A DNA stretch of 64,000 bases from positions 2,170,001 to 2,234,000 of the forward strand of contig NZ_CP051516.1 of assembly GCF_012689525.1 (NCBI RefSeq). Reading direction: 5' to 3'. Below are positions 1-9,542 of the stretch, piece by piece. A program made the position numbers and the translations under genes. Below the pieces are notes generated by a model. It was not told the origin of the DNA and searched no databases. It saw nothing but the letters and a program-made list of their open reading frames with translations. The stretch's first letter is position 1, and every line of letters begins with the position of its first letter. The stretch is from Paraburkholderia aromaticivorans (GTDB lineage Bacteria > Pseudomonadota > Gammaproteobacteria > Burkholderiales > Burkholderiaceae).

Positions 1-275
1 ATTTGCAGCTTGGGCTGGCTTATATTTTCAACGATGTTAAGCCGAGTGGAAGTGGCTCGACCCGCGTGCATCAGATCAATCTCGGCGCGGTGTATAGCTT
101 GTCGAAGCGGACTGCCGTTTATGCTGTGGCGATTGGGCAGAAGTCTTCTGGTGCCGGGTTAGGGGTTGATCCGGTGACCGGGGCGAGTGAGAACCTGGCG
201 CAGATTCCGAACGTGGTGAATTCGGATACGGATCGGCAGGTTTCCGTGGTTCTGGGCTTGCGGCATAATTTTTGA
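1..275 (+). CDS. Gram-negative porin, C-terminal fragment (5' end outside window)
   Basis: Outer-membrane general porin of the Burkholderia trimeric type; only the last 90 or so residues lie in the window. The visible part has alternating beta-strand segments (INLGAVYSLSKRTAVYAV) and ends VVLGLRHNF. The terminal Phe is the usual signal for insertion by the BAM machinery. The ending resembles that of the complete porin at 48889-50118, so the family call is secure. The reading frame is open from the first base and the start is not visible. Substrate is unknown. Confidence 0.9.
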   Translation, partial: LQLGLAYIFNDVKPSGSGSTRVHQINLGAVYSLSKRTAVYAVAIGQKSSGAGLGVDPVTGASENLAQIPNVVNSDTDRQVSVVLGLRHNF

Positions 276-277
276 AA

Positions 278-1174
278 TCACCCTTTGAACGTCGCCTGCT
301 CCAGAATCATGTTGTAGAGCGCCTGCGCGGCAGGTGACAACTGCGCGGTCTTGCGCGCCACGAGCACGAGCGTACGCGACACGACGGGATGCGTGAGTTC
401 GACAATGCGCACCGTCGGATACGCGCCCTTCTGCAACGCAAGCGCCGGCACCACGGCCGCGCCCACACCTTGGGCGACCAACCCGACGGCCGTCGAACTG
501 CGTTGCACTTCGTAGAACGAGCGCAGCGCCAGTTGGCTCGGCTCCAGCGCGACGTCCAGCAATGCACGGTTGCCGCTCACCTCGCCGGCAAAGATCAGTG
601 GATACGATTGCAACTGCTGCCAGGCGATGCGGCGCCGCTTCGCCAGTGGATGATCCTGATGGCAGATCAGAACATAGCGGTCCTCCGTGAGCGGCACGCT
701 CGCCAGATCGGGATGATGCTCGCGCGCGATGTTGATGCCGAATTCGACTTCCCGGCGCAGCACGGCCGCTTCCACCGCGGACGACGCGTGATCGAGAATC
801 CTGATGCGGTTATGCGGATAACTCGCCGAATACGCCTGCAGAATGCGTGGCAAATACTGCACGCCGACCGTCGGCACGCAGGCGATGGACACATCGCCGC
901 GACGCGCCACGCCCGTCTCGCGGATTTCGACCAGCGCATCGGCGAGTTCGCCGAGCAATCGGCGCGCTTGCGGCAGAAAACTGCGCCCGATTTCGGTGAG
1001 CGCCATGGAGCGCGTGGTCCGCTCGATCAGCGTGACGCCGAGATAGGTTTCGAGCTTGCGCAGACGCTGCGTAATAGCCGTTTGCGTGACGTGCAACGAA
1101 TCGGCGGCGCTCTGGAAGCTGCCGCGATCCGCGATGGCGACGAACGCCTGAACGCCGAGCGTGTCGATTTTCAT
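278..1174 (-). CDS. LysR-family transcriptional regulator
   Basis: A 298-residue protein of normal LysR length. The N-terminal winged helix-turn-helix (about residues 1-60) contains AADSLHVTQTAITQRLRKLE, followed by the effector-binding domain. It is divergent from tam (1320-2096) and convergent with the porin fragment. LysR proteins often control the divergent neighbour, so tam or the porin are possible targets, but this is inference only. The ATG start at 1174 places the HTH at the usual distance from the N terminus. Confidence 0.9.
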   Translation of the reverse strand: MKIDTLGVQAFVAIADRGSFQSAADSLHVTQTAITQRLRKLETYLGVTLIERTTRSMALTEIGRSFLPQARRLLGELADALVEIRETGVARRGDVSIACVPTVGVQYLPRILQAYSASYPHNRIRILDHASSAVEAAVLRREVEFGINIAREHHPDLASVPLTEDRYVLICHQDHPLAKRRRIAWQQLQSYPLIFAGEVSGNRALLDVALEPSQLALRSFYEVQRSSTAVGLVAQGVGAAVVPALALQKGAYPTVRIVELTHPVVSRTLVLVARKTAQLSPAAQALYNMILEQATFKG

Positions 1175-1319
1175 TAGAAAAATTGAGGAATCGGAGAGAT
1201 AAATTCATTTTACTCCGCGCGTCGTGCCGCCGAGAATGGGCGGATTGGATCGGTTGGGAGGCCGCGCAGTTCAGATCGGCCGTTACCGGTCCGGCCACCC
1301 CGAACACAAGGAGTCTCAG

Positions 1320-2096
1320 ATGACGTCGAACAAGGATTGGCACGCGAAGCAGTACGTGTTGTTCGAAAACGAGCGCACGCGTCCGGTTAGGGATCTGCTG
1401 GCGGCCGTGCCGACGGCGGATGTGAAGACCGCGGTGGACATCGGCTGCGGCCCCGGCAACTCGACCGAGACGCTCGCCGCGCGCGTGCCGGGCGCGGCGG
1501 TCAGCGGCATGGACAGTTCGCCGGACATGATCGCGGCGGCCCGCCAGCGCCTGCCGCAATTCCAGTTCGACGTGAGCGACATTGCCACGTGGGACGCGCC
1601 GGGACCCTACGACCTGATCCTCGCCAATGCGGTGTTGCAATGGGTGCCCAACCACGATCGGCTGTTTCCGTCGCTCGTCGGGAAGCTCGCGCCGGGCGGC
1701 AGCCTCGCCGTGCAGATGCCGGACAATCTCGACGAACCCGCGCACCGTCTGCTGCGCGAGATTGCTGCCGACGGCCCGTGGGCGCACAAGCTCAAAGGTA
1801 TCGAGCGCACCATGCGCTACGGCGCCGGCTGGTATTACGCGTTGCTCGAACCGCTGTGTGCGCGGGTCGACGTGTGGCGCACCGTCTACCACCACCCGCT
1901 CGCGGGTGGCGCGGACGCGGTGGTCGAATGGTTCAAGGGCAGCGCGCTGCGGCCGTTCCTCGCCGAACTCGACGACGCGGAGCAAGCCGCTTTCCTGGGG
2001 CGTTACCGCGAGGCGATCGCCGCGGCTCATCCGGCGCTCGCCGACGGCACGGTGCTGCTGCCGTTTCCGCGCCTGTTCATCGTCGCTACCCGCTAG
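1320..2096 (+). CDS. tam: Trans-aconitate 2-methyltransferase
   Basis: SAM-dependent methyltransferase that methylates trans-aconitate, a spontaneous and inhibitory isomer of the citric-cycle intermediate cis-aconitate. The 258-residue length matches the family. Visible motifs are the SAM-binding DIGCGPGNST (about residues 38-47), an acidic GMDSSPDM strand end, ANAVLQWVPNH and the Tam-typical VQMPDN. The start was chosen at 1320 because AAGGAG lies at 1308-1313; the longer upstream open frame is not conserved in appearance. Cytoplasmic. It stands alone, divergent from the LysR gene. Confidence 0.9.
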   Translation: MTSNKDWHAKQYVLFENERTRPVRDLLAAVPTADVKTAVDIGCGPGNSTETLAARVPGAAVSGMDSSPDMIAAARQRLPQFQFDVSDIATWDAPGPYDLILANAVLQWVPNHDRLFPSLVGKLAPGGSLAVQMPDNLDEPAHRLLREIAADGPWAHKLKGIERTMRYGAGWYYALLEPLCARVDVWRTVYHHPLAGGADAVVEWFKGSALRPFLAELDDAEQAAFLGRYREAIAAAHPALADGTVLLPFPRLFIVATR

Positions 2097-2282
2097 CGGC
2101 GCCAACCCGCGAGCGAGGCGTGGTGCGGTCCGCGAGCGGGCTGCCGCGCCGGTTGTGGCGCCGCCCCGCCAGGGTACTCAGGAATTGCCGCGCTTGAATT
2201 CTGCGTGATATTGTTCTATCGAAGCGGGGGCCGGCGACACGCCGGCCTCACCGGAACGCAATCCACCGCAGCGAGCGTCGCC

Positions 2283-2648
2283 ATGAGTGATGTACGCCAT
2301 CATCTGAGTCCACGGGACCGTCTGGAGCTGTTGTGCTGGCTCACATGCGGGAGTCTTGGCGCTTATTACCTGAATGAGGACTGGCCCGACGCGGCGTTCC
2401 ACGTGCAGGCCGCACACAAATGGCTCGACCGCCGGGCGCGGGAGGCTGACTGGCTGACGGTCGCCAAGCTGACTGCTACCGCAGTGGAGATCGCGCGGCG
2501 CCACGCGCAGTTTGTCGAGGCGGACTGGGCGAGAGATGCGGTCGAGGAGATTCTCGATACTGATGAACTCGATCCTCAGGCCAGGCTCGTGCGGCAAGTC
2601 ATTGCCGATTGTCAGAATGCTTTGGCGGATAAGAGGTTGGCGGATTAG
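2283..2648 (+). CDS. Small hypothetical protein
   Basis: A 121-residue soluble protein I do not recognise. It is rich in alpha-helix-forming residues with several Trp (CWLTCGSLGAYYLNEDWPDAAF, then AHKWLDRRAREADWL) and has no signal peptide or membrane segment. The start is the ATG at 2283; the frame opens further upstream without a ribosome site. Codon use matches its neighbours, so it is probably real. It lies alone between tam and a GntR regulator. No function is proposed. Confidence 0.6.
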   Translation: MSDVRHHLSPRDRLELLCWLTCGSLGAYYLNEDWPDAAFHVQAAHKWLDRRAREADWLTVAKLTATAVEIARRHAQFVEADWARDAVEEILDTDELDPQARLVRQVIADCQNALADKRLAD

Positions 2649-2754
2649 CGTTCAATCACGCACGCGCGCCACCGAGTGAGCGCCTCGGGGCAATGCGTCC
2701 GCAACCACCTCGCCGCCAGCCTTACCAAATTGCGCTCGATCACCCTTCATGCGC

Positions 2755-3402
2755 TCACAGGCACTGCTTGCGCAGACATGTCGCCGCATGATTCAAATCA
2801 TTCTCGATCGCCCGCCGCACGCCAGCCGCATCGCGCGCTTTCGCGGCATTCAGCAGATCGTCGTGCGCGTCGTTGAGCGTATCGGCGAATAGCGCCTCGC
2901 CGAATAGCAAATTCGAAATCGGCCCAACCTGCAGCCACACGGTTTCGATCAGCTCCAGCAGCAGCGGCGAGCCGGCCGCCCGGTACAGAATCAGATGGAA
3001 TGCCTCGTTGGCGTCGAGATAGCTTTTGGCGTCGGCACTGCGCAACGCCTGCGCCATCTGCGCGTTCAGTTTTTCCAGCGTATCGACGTCGTGCGCCGTG
3101 AGATGCGGCACGCCGAGTTCGGCGGCCTGACCTTCGAGGATCAGACGCACGCGCAGCACATCGTCGAACTGTTCCTTCGATAGATGCGGCACCGTCACGC
3201 CGCAATTGGGCACGTTGACCAGCGCCGATTCGGCTGCGAGGCGCTGCAAGGCGGAGCGCACCGGCATTTCGCCCACGCCGAGTTCGGCGGCGACGTGGCG
3301 GATCTTGATGCGCTCGCCGGGCACGAAGCGTCCGATCGTCAGCCACTGCCGCAGCGTGTCGTAGGTCTGGTCCTGCAGCGTGTGATGGCGCGAAGTTTTC
3401 AT
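2755..3402 (-). CDS. GntR-family regulator (FCD subfamily)
   Basis: A 215-residue protein with an N-terminal winged helix (YDTLRQWLTIGRFVPGERI, HVAAELGVGEMPVRSALQRL) and a C-terminal all-helical FCD ligand domain (NEAFHLILYRAAGS, HDDLLNAAKARD), whose Asp/His residues commonly bind a metal and an organic acid. It follows the aminotransferase and glutamine-synthetase-like genes on the same strand with about 60 bases between, so it is probably the local regulator. A perfect palindrome at 6319-6332, upstream of the glutamine-synthetase-like gene, is a candidate operator. The ATG at 3402 was preferred to an upstream ATG at 3438. Confidence 0.9.
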   Translation of the reverse strand: MKTSRHHTLQDQTYDTLRQWLTIGRFVPGERIKIRHVAAELGVGEMPVRSALQRLAAESALVNVPNCGVTVPHLSKEQFDDVLRVRLILEGQAAELGVPHLTAHDVDTLEKLNAQMAQALRSADAKSYLDANEAFHLILYRAAGSPLLLELIETVWLQVGPISNLLFGEALFADTLNDAHDDLLNAAKARDAAGVRRAIENDLNHAATCLRKQCL

Positions 3403-3463
3403 AAAGCTCGATGCAAAACCCCATGGAAAATGGGGCAAAAAAAGCCGAAGTTTCGGCGCGACC

Positions 3464-4828
3464 TCAGATCAGTTCGCCAAGACAGGCGTCGAACGCGGCA
3501 ACCAGCTTGTCCACGTCTTGCACCGACGTGTCCGGGCAGACCAGGATCATGTTGTGAAACGGCGTGATCAACACGCCACGATTCAGCAAATAAAGGTGCA
3601 AGACGAGTTCCAGTTCCGGATCGAGCTGGCGTCCGGCTTCGCTGCCGTTGCGCGGCGGCGTCGGCATGAACTGGAATTCGTTGCGCGCGCCGACCCGCGT
3701 CACGCACCATGCGAGGCCGTGCCGCGCAATCGCGTCCCGCAGTCCGCTCTCGATGCGCCCGGCCAGCGCGAACATATGCTCGTAGGCAGCGTCGGTCATC
3801 ACCTCGGCGAGCGTGGCGCGGATCGCGCTCATGGCCAGCATGTTCGCCGTGAGCGTCGTGCCGATACCGGAGTGTCCCGGCGGTGCACTGCGCTTGGCCT
3901 GTTGCGCACGCGCGGCGAGTTCGGCGCTGAAGCCGTACACGGCGCACGGAAAGCCGCCGCCGACCGGTTTGCCGAGAACGAACAGATCGGGTTCGAGCCC
4001 GTGCGCCTTCGTATAACCACCGGGGCCGCAACTGATCGTATGTGTTTCGTCGATGGCGAGCAGCGTGCCGTAGCGGCGCGTCAGCGCCTGCGCCTCGCGC
4101 CAATATTGCGCCTCCGGCAATACCATGCCGATGTTGGTCATCGCGGGTTCGGCGAGCACGCACGCCACGTCGCCATCTTTCAGCGCGTGTTCCAGCGCGG
4201 CGAGGTCGTTGAATTCGATCACGCGTGTGCTGCCGAGCAGATCGTGCACCTGGCCGATCAAACTGTCGCGCTGTTGCGGCTCGCCGTCGACCAGATCGAC
4301 GAAGACGTCGTCCACCGTGCCGTGATAGCAGCCGTTGAAAATCACGATCTGCTTGCGCCCGGTCGCCGCGCGCGCCCAGCGCAGCGCGAAGCGGTTGGCG
4401 TCGCTCGCGGTCATCGCGAACTGCCAGTACGGCAGCCCGAAACGGCGCGCGAGTTCTTCTCCGACCCACGCGGCGTCTTCGCCCGGCAGCATGGTCGTCA
4501 GGCCGCGTTGCGCCTGCGCGGCGAGCGCCCGTGCGACCGGCGCCGGCGAATGGCCGAACATCGCGCCGGTGTCGCCGAGGCAGAAGTCCGCATAGCGGTG
4601 ACCGTCCACGTCGGTGAACGCAGCGCCGCGCGCTTCGTCGACATACAGCGAGAAGGGTGTCGACCAGTCGTTCATCCAGTGCAGCGGCACGCCGAACAGC
4701 AGGTGGCGCGCCGCGCGTTCGGACAGCGCGCGCGACTTCGGCATGGCCTCGACGAACGCGCGGCGTTCGCGCTCGACAAGCGCTTGCGCGCGCGCCCAGT
4801 TGATGCCGTGACGGGTATTCAATGACAA
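3464..4828 (-). CDS. PLP-dependent class III aminotransferase (GSA-aminomutase-like)
   Basis: Fold-type I PLP enzyme related to glutamate-1-semialdehyde aminomutases and omega-aminotransferases. The PLP-binding Lys lies in VLGKPVGGGFP, the cofactor-ring Asp in AIDETHTISCGPGGY, and the phosphate-binding region in FNGCYHGTVDD. It is not hemL-like in context: it lies 40 bases after a glutamine-synthetase-like gene and before a GntR regulator, which suggests an amine or amino-acid catabolic operon. The start is uncertain. GGAGAG stands seven bases before a TTG at 4826-4828; the frame also opens at a TTG at 4843. Confidence 0.85.
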   Translation of the reverse strand: MSLNTRHGINWARAQALVERERRAFVEAMPKSRALSERAARHLLFGVPLHWMNDWSTPFSLYVDEARGAAFTDVDGHRYADFCLGDTGAMFGHSPAPVARALAAQAQRGLTTMLPGEDAAWVGEELARRFGLPYWQFAMTASDANRFALRWARAATGRKQIVIFNGCYHGTVDDVFVDLVDGEPQQRDSLIGQVHDLLGSTRVIEFNDLAALEHALKDGDVACVLAEPAMTNIGMVLPEAQYWREAQALTRRYGTLLAIDETHTISCGPGGYTKAHGLEPDLFVLGKPVGGGFPCAVYGFSAELAARAQQAKRSAPPGHSGIGTTLTANMLAMSAIRATLAEVMTDAAYEHMFALAGRIESGLRDAIARHGLAWCVTRVGARNEFQFMPTPPRNGSEAGRQLDPELELVLHLYLLNRGVLITPFHNMILVCPDTSVQDVDKLVAAFDACLGELI

Positions 4829-4868
4829 TTTCACGCTCTCCAATCAGGTTATCGGCCGCGTCCCGCGT

Positions 4869-6218
4869 TCAGACGAGTAGTTGCAGATGCTCGCGTTCCC
4901 ACGCGGTAATGCCTTGCGAGAAGGTCTCGAATTCCTTTTCCTTCACCGCGCAATACGCCTGCACGAAGCTGTCGCCGAGCACCTCGGCGAGTTCGCTGCA
5001 TTTCGACAGCGCCTTGAGCGCATCTTCGAGACCGCGCGGCAATTCGTACTCGAGGTCGTAGGCGCTTTCGATCATCGGCGCCGACGCTTCCTGCTGCTCC
5101 ACCATGCCCAGATAGCCGCAGGCGAGGGTGGCCGCCATGGCGAGATACGGGTTGACGTCGACGCCCGGCACGCGGTTTTCGAGCCGCCTACCGTCCGGCC
5201 CGGAGTTCGGCACGCGGATCCCGCAGGTGCGGTTGTCGTAACCCCAGCGCACGTTGATCGGCGCGGCGGTGAAGCGCGACAGGCGCCGGTAGGAGTTCAC
5301 GTACGGCGCGAACATGGGCATGGCTTGCGGCATGTACTTCTGCAAGCCGCCGATATAGTTGAAAAACAGCGGGCTCGCCGAGCCGTCCGGCAACGAAAAA
5401 ATGTTCTGCCCGCTTTCCCGATCGACGATGCTTTGATGAATATGCATCGCGCTGCCCGGTTCGTGCTCCATCGGCTTGGCCATGAAGGTGGCGAAAATGC
5501 CGTGACGGAAGGCCGTTTCGCGCACCGCGCGCTTGAACAGGAACACGCGGTCGGCGAGGTCGAGCGCGTCGCCGTGCGAAAAGTTGATCTCCATTTGCCC
5601 GGCGCCGACTTCGTGCACGAGCGTCTCGACGCCGAGCTGCGTCATCTCGCAGAAGCGCGACAGGTCCTGGAAGAACGGATCGAATTCGTTGACCGCGTCG
5701 ATCGAAAACGACTGGCGGCCGGCTTCGTGGCGCCCCGCGCGGCCGAGCGGCGGGCGCAGCGGTTCATGTGGATTCTTGTTCTGCGCGATCAGGTAGAACT
5801 CCATCTCCGGCGCCACCACCGGGCGCCAGCCGCGCGCTTCGTAAAGCTGCAGCACGCGGCGCAATACCGCGCGCGGCGAGATGCCGATCGGCTTGCCGTC
5901 CAGCCCGACGCAATCGTGGATCACCACGGCAACCTGTTCGATCGCCCACGGCACTAGCCGCACGGTGTTCGGATCGGGAATGCAGACCATGTCGGGGTCG
6001 CTCGGCCCGACAAAGCGCTCGAAATTCGCGAATTCGCCGTTGACGGTGATCATCAGCAGCGCATTCGACATATGCATCTTGCCTTCCGCGAGAAACAGGT
6101 TCTTCGGCACGATCTTGCCGCGCGCGACGCCGGTCATGTCCGGTATCACGCACTCCACTTCATGGATCCGGTGCTGTTCCATGAATTCGCGCAGGCCGCC
6201 GCGTAGGTCGCTTTGCAA
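4869..6218 (-). CDS. Glutamine synthetase family protein (gamma-glutamylpolyamine synthetase-like)
   Basis: ATP-dependent gamma-glutamyl ligase of the GlnA/PuuA superfamily. Motifs include the N-terminal beta-grasp (CVIPDMTGVARGKIVP), metal-binding EMEFYLI, GAGQMEINFSHGD, the HIHQS loop and NSYRRL. Such proteins outside glnA contexts usually glutamylate putrescine, ethanolamine or other amines before catabolism, and the adjoining aminotransferase supports this. The start is chosen at a TTG (6216-6218) because GGAG lies seven bases upstream, giving 449 residues. A TTG at 6329 would give 486 residues with an unstructured N-terminal tail. Confidence 0.85.
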   Translation of the reverse strand: MQSDLRGGLREFMEQHRIHEVECVIPDMTGVARGKIVPKNLFLAEGKMHMSNALLMITVNGEFANFERFVGPSDPDMVCIPDPNTVRLVPWAIEQVAVVIHDCVGLDGKPIGISPRAVLRRVLQLYEARGWRPVVAPEMEFYLIAQNKNPHEPLRPPLGRAGRHEAGRQSFSIDAVNEFDPFFQDLSRFCEMTQLGVETLVHEVGAGQMEINFSHGDALDLADRVFLFKRAVRETAFRHGIFATFMAKPMEHEPGSAMHIHQSIVDRESGQNIFSLPDGSASPLFFNYIGGLQKYMPQAMPMFAPYVNSYRRLSRFTAAPINVRWGYDNRTCGIRVPNSGPDGRRLENRVPGVDVNPYLAMAATLACGYLGMVEQQEASAPMIESAYDLEYELPRGLEDALKALSKCSELAEVLGDSFVQAYCAVKEKEFETFSQGITAWEREHLQLLV

Positions 6219-6708
6219 GGTTGACTCCAGTCGGTGGATGACAGCGGCGCGAGGCGCTTTCGACAACGGAGCGCGCTGAGCCGCCTGTTCGGAAATGCTG
6301 GATTTTTTTGCATTGTGGGATTTGATCAAATCATGCCATGAATTTCGCTTTTTGGGAAACTGGATAAAACCCGCGCGCGCGGCGCTCGGTCAGGCGCTGC
6401 CTGAGTGGCTTTGCCGCAGTCGTTATGCGACGCGGTGTCACTCTCGCGGCGGCGAGCTGTGCGGAACAATCGATCGAAGCGTGACCGGGCTTCGCGAATA
6501 ATTGGCGATCCTGATTATCCAGGTCGTGGTGGACATGCCGGCGGGCGTCGATGACGGACAGGCGAGTGCTTCGCTCAATGTCCTTTCTGTCGGGCGTCGT
6601 TTCGTTTCGGGAAGACGGTCACGCTGCAACTGACAGGTCGAGTTAGCCAAGTTGCCGCTTTTCACTTGCCCCTCGCGCGCCCATGAAGCCGCATGAGGGG
6701 GCGTTGCT
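6219..6708. other. Intergenic region upstream of the glutamine-synthetase-like gene
   Basis: About 490 bases without a gene I can support. It contains a perfect 14-base palindrome (6319-6332). A 75-codon minus-strand frame at 6438-6665 has no recognisable features, no ribosome site and atypical composition; I regard it as chance. The region probably holds the promoter of the glutamine-synthetase-like operon. Confidence 0.5.
6319..6332. promoter_or_regulatory. Perfect palindrome, candidate GntR operator
   Basis: GATTTGATCAAATC reads the same on both strands. It lies about 100 bases upstream of the likely start of the glutamine-synthetase-like gene, in an operon that includes an FCD-type GntR regulator. 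FCD regulators bind short palindromes of this size, so a role as its operator is plausible but inferred. Confidence 0.4.
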
Positions 6709-7539
6709 TCAAGCGAAGTCAGTCGAGCGCGACAGCGTTTCCCACTGTTCGATCTCCTCGTTCAGCGCCGCCAGCTTCGTCTTCACCAGGTCGAACGCAT
6801 CGTTGCCGAGCAGCAGATGCACCGGCGGATTCTTTGCCGCGACGATTTCCAGCAGCGCCTGCGCCGCTTTCCGCGGATCACCCGCCTGGTTGCCGCTCTT
6901 CGCCTCGCGTGCCTCGCGGATCGGGTCGAACAGAGCGTCATAGTCGGCGACGCTGCGGCTTGCGCGGACCATCGAGCGGCCAGCCCAATCCGTGCGAAAC
7001 GAGCCGGGGGCGACGGCCGTGACCTTGATGCCAAAGCCGGCCACTTCTTTTGCGAGCGTATCGGTGATGCCTTCGAGCGCGAACTTGCTGCCGCAGTAGT
7101 ACGCAATGCCGGGCATCGTAATGAAGCCGCCCATCGACGTGATGTTGACGATGTGGCCCGAGCGGCGTTCGCGCATGGCGGGCAGCACGGCCTTGATCAT
7201 CGCCACCGCGCCGTACACGTTGACGTCGAATTGACGGCGCAGATCGTCGAGCGGCGATTCTTCCAGCGTGCCCTCGTGTCCGTAGCCGGCATTGTTGACG
7301 AGCACGTCGATCGGGCCGACCGCTTGAGCAACGGCAGCGACGGCGGGCGCGATCGTCTCGAAATCCGTGACGTCGAGCACGACGGCGTGGGCCCGTTCGG
7401 CCGCCAGCGCCGTGAACGCATCGCGCGCCGCTTCATTGCGCACCGTGCCGACGACGGCATGGCCCGCATCGAGCGCCGCCTGCGCGAAGGCGCGGCCAAA
7501 ACCGGAACTGACGCCGGTGATCAGAAACGTTTTGCTCAT
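6709..7539 (-). CDS. Short-chain dehydrogenase/reductase
   Basis: Classical SDR oxidoreductase of 276 residues. The NAD(P)-binding TGVSSGFG is at residues 8-15, NNAGYG at 82-87, the catalytic Ser about 135 in NITSMGG, and Tyr148/Lys152 in YYCGSK. The start at 7539 is supported by AAGGAG about eight bases upstream; longer upstream frames lack this. It is divergent from an AraC regulator at 7740, a common arrangement in which the AraC protein controls the SDR gene. The substrate cannot be told from sequence. Confidence 0.9.
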   Translation of the reverse strand: MSKTFLITGVSSGFGRAFAQAALDAGHAVVGTVRNEAARDAFTALAAERAHAVVLDVTDFETIAPAVAAVAQAVGPIDVLVNNAGYGHEGTLEESPLDDLRRQFDVNVYGAVAMIKAVLPAMRERRSGHIVNITSMGGFITMPGIAYYCGSKFALEGITDTLAKEVAGFGIKVTAVAPGSFRTDWAGRSMVRASRSVADYDALFDPIREAREAKSGNQAGDPRKAAQALLEIVAAKNPPVHLLLGNDAFDLVKTKLAALNEEIEQWETLSRSTDFA

Positions 7540-7739
7540 GGTGATCCACTCCTTGGTTTTGTCCGTCATCACATGGCGTCTTCGGGTGAAAACGCGTGGC
7601 ATCGACGGAAACAGCCTAAGACTGAATGGTAGGAGCGGCAGGGCCGGGCGCGAATGCCGGGTCGTCTGCGTTGATTGCCTAATCCTATGAACGGATGGAT
7701 TTTCCGACGTGGTGGTGGCACAGTGCAATCTGCTTAACC

Positions 7740-8705
7740 ATGTCGACAGGGCCCGCAGTGAAGCACAAGCGTCAGGATCCGAGCGCGCGGCAACGCATGG
7801 TGGCCTTGCTCGAAAATCTCGCGCCGCTGGAAGGCTACAACCTCACCGCGCTCCCCGACGTGCGCTTTCTGCGGTCGAACCGGCCGCTCAGCCGCTCACC
7901 GGTGCTGTACGACCCGGGTGTGGTGATCGTCTGCCAGGGGCGCAAGCGGGGCTTTCTCGGCGAGACGGTCTATGTGTACGACGCGCAGCACTACCTGGCC
8001 GTCTCGGTGCCGGTGCCGTTCTCGATGGAAACCGAGGCAAGCGAGGCGGAGCCCTTGCTCGCCATCTATTTCCGCCTCGACTTCAAGCTGGCCGCCGATC
8101 TGATGCTGCAACTCGACGAGCGGGACGCGGGCGTGCCGGCCGAACCGCGCGGCATGATGTCGACGCCGCTCGACGCGAAGCTGAGCGCTTCCGTGTTGCG
8201 CTTTCTGGAAGCGATGAACGTGCCGTTGGAAGCCGAACTGCTAGGCCCAGCGCTGGTGCGCGAAATCTACTTCCACGTGCTGACCGGCGAGCAGGGCGGA
8301 TCGATGCGCGCCGCGCTGACCGCGCAAGGCCAGTTCGCCCGGATCGCCAAGGTGATCCGCAAGATTCACGCGTGCTATCGCGAACCGCTCGACATCGAGC
8401 AACTCGCGCTGGAAGCGAACATGAGCGTGCCCAGCTTCCACTCGCACTTCAAGGCCGTGACGCGCACGTCGCCGATGCAATATCTGAAGTCGACACGGCT
8501 TCATCAGGCGCGCCTGCTGATGGTGAGAAACGACGTGACGGCGGCGCTCGCGTGCGTGCAGGTGGGCTATGAAAGCGCCTCGCAATTCAGCCGCGAATTC
8601 AAGCGCCTGTTCGGCCGCAGTCCGGTCGAAGAGGCCGAGCGGATGCGCAAATCCTTCGCCGTGCCGCCGCCTGCGCCGGGCACGATCTTCGTCGCGTCGC
8701 ACTGA
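7740..8705 (+). CDS. AraC-family transcriptional regulator
   Basis: A 321-residue regulator. The N-terminal half matches the AraC_N type of sensor domain ([37 protein letters not shown]). The C-terminal AraC DNA-binding domain has two helix-turn-helix units ([23 protein letters not shown] and [21 protein letters not shown]). It is divergent from the SDR gene across 200 bases, so it likely activates that gene. The ATG at 7740 was chosen over an upstream ATG at 7695. Confidence 0.9.
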   Translation: MSTGPAVKHKRQDPSARQRMVALLENLAPLEGYNLTALPDVRFLRSNRPLSRSPVLYDPGVVIVCQGRKRGFLGETVYVYDAQHYLAVSVPVPFSMETEASEAEPLLAIYFRLDFKLAADLMLQLDERDAGVPAEPRGMMSTPLDAKLSASVLRFLEAMNVPLEAELLGPALVREIYFHVLTGEQGGSMRAALTAQGQFARIAKVIRKIHACYREPLDIEQLALEANMSVPSFHSHFKAVTRTSPMQYLKSTRLHQARLLMVRNDVTAALACVQVGYESASQFSREFKRLFGRSPVEEAERMRKSFAVPPPAPGTIFVASH

Positions 8706-8779
8706 GTGGGGCTGGCCCGGTGCGCATGAGGCAAGATGTGTCTGTCCGTTCCATCGAGCCGTCGATAGGCTTTGAACCC

Positions 8780-9403
8780 ATGCTACAGATACTCGGCAAG
8801 ACCTCGTCCATCAACGTCCGCAAAGTCCTGTGGACGTGTGCGGAGCTCGCGCTTCCATTCGAACAGGAAGACTGGGGCTCCGGATTCCGCGCGACCGGCG
8901 TGCCGGAATTTCTCGCGCTGAATCCCAATGCGATGGTCCCCGTCATCAAGGACGGGGAGTTCGTATTGTGGGAGTCGAATTCGATCATCCGCTACCTGGC
9001 CGGCCGCTATCACGGCGAGTGGTTGTATCCCGTCGATCCACGCGAGCGTGCCCGCTGCGATCAATGGATCGACTGGCAGGCGAGCGAATTGAATCGGTCC
9101 TGGAGCTACGCCTTTCTGGCGCTGGTCCGGCATTCTCCGGCGCACCAGGATCCGCGGCAGATCGATCTGTCGTGCGCGAACTGGGCGAGGCATATGGCCA
9201 TGATCGAGGGCCAGTTGCGGAAAACCGGCGCGTTCATCGCGGGAGACGCGTTTTCGCTCGCGGACATTCCGCTCGCGCTGTCCATCAACCGCTGGCTGGA
9301 CACGCCGTTGCAGCACGGCGATTTACCCGCGGTCGCGGCGTATATGGCGCGTCTCGCCACGCGCGAAGGCTACCGGACGTATTGCCGCAACGGTACGCCG
9401 TAA
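8780..9403 (+). CDS. Glutathione S-transferase family protein
   Basis: A 207-residue cytosolic GST. The N-terminal thioredoxin-like domain begins [17 protein letters not shown] and carries the cis-Pro loop ([11 protein letters not shown]) and the glutathione-binding ESNSIIRYL motif. The C-terminal helical domain includes the conserved [15 protein letters not shown] segment. The ATG at 8780 gives the standard GST N terminus. It follows the AraC gene by 74 bases on the same strand and could be co-transcribed. Substrate unknown. Confidence 0.9.
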   Translation: MLQILGKTSSINVRKVLWTCAELALPFEQEDWGSGFRATGVPEFLALNPNAMVPVIKDGEFVLWESNSIIRYLAGRYHGEWLYPVDPRERARCDQWIDWQASELNRSWSYAFLALVRHSPAHQDPRQIDLSCANWARHMAMIEGQLRKTGAFIAGDAFSLADIPLALSINRWLDTPLQHGDLPAVAAYMARLATREGYRTYCRNGTP

Positions 9404-9542
9404 CGCTTGCGCAAACACCCGCGCGGCTTACAACAATCCGTACGCGATGCTTACGGTTTCCCGCCCATGCACGCGCTGCTGCGCGGCACGTCCCGACTCG
9501 CCTACAATGGCCACTTTTGCGACACCGATTGAAGGTTCCACG

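Noticed and set aside
810..2105. 431-codon minus-strand frame over tam and the LysR gene
   Set aside because: Overlaps two well-supported genes on both strands; composition is an Arg/His-rich GC artefact.
3518..4825. 435-codon plus-strand frame over the aminotransferase gene
   Set aside because: Exact antisense of the aminotransferase; no recognisable motif.
6438..6665. 75-codon minus-strand frame upstream of the glutamine-synthetase-like gene
   Set aside because: No ribosome site, no motif, composition unlike neighbours.
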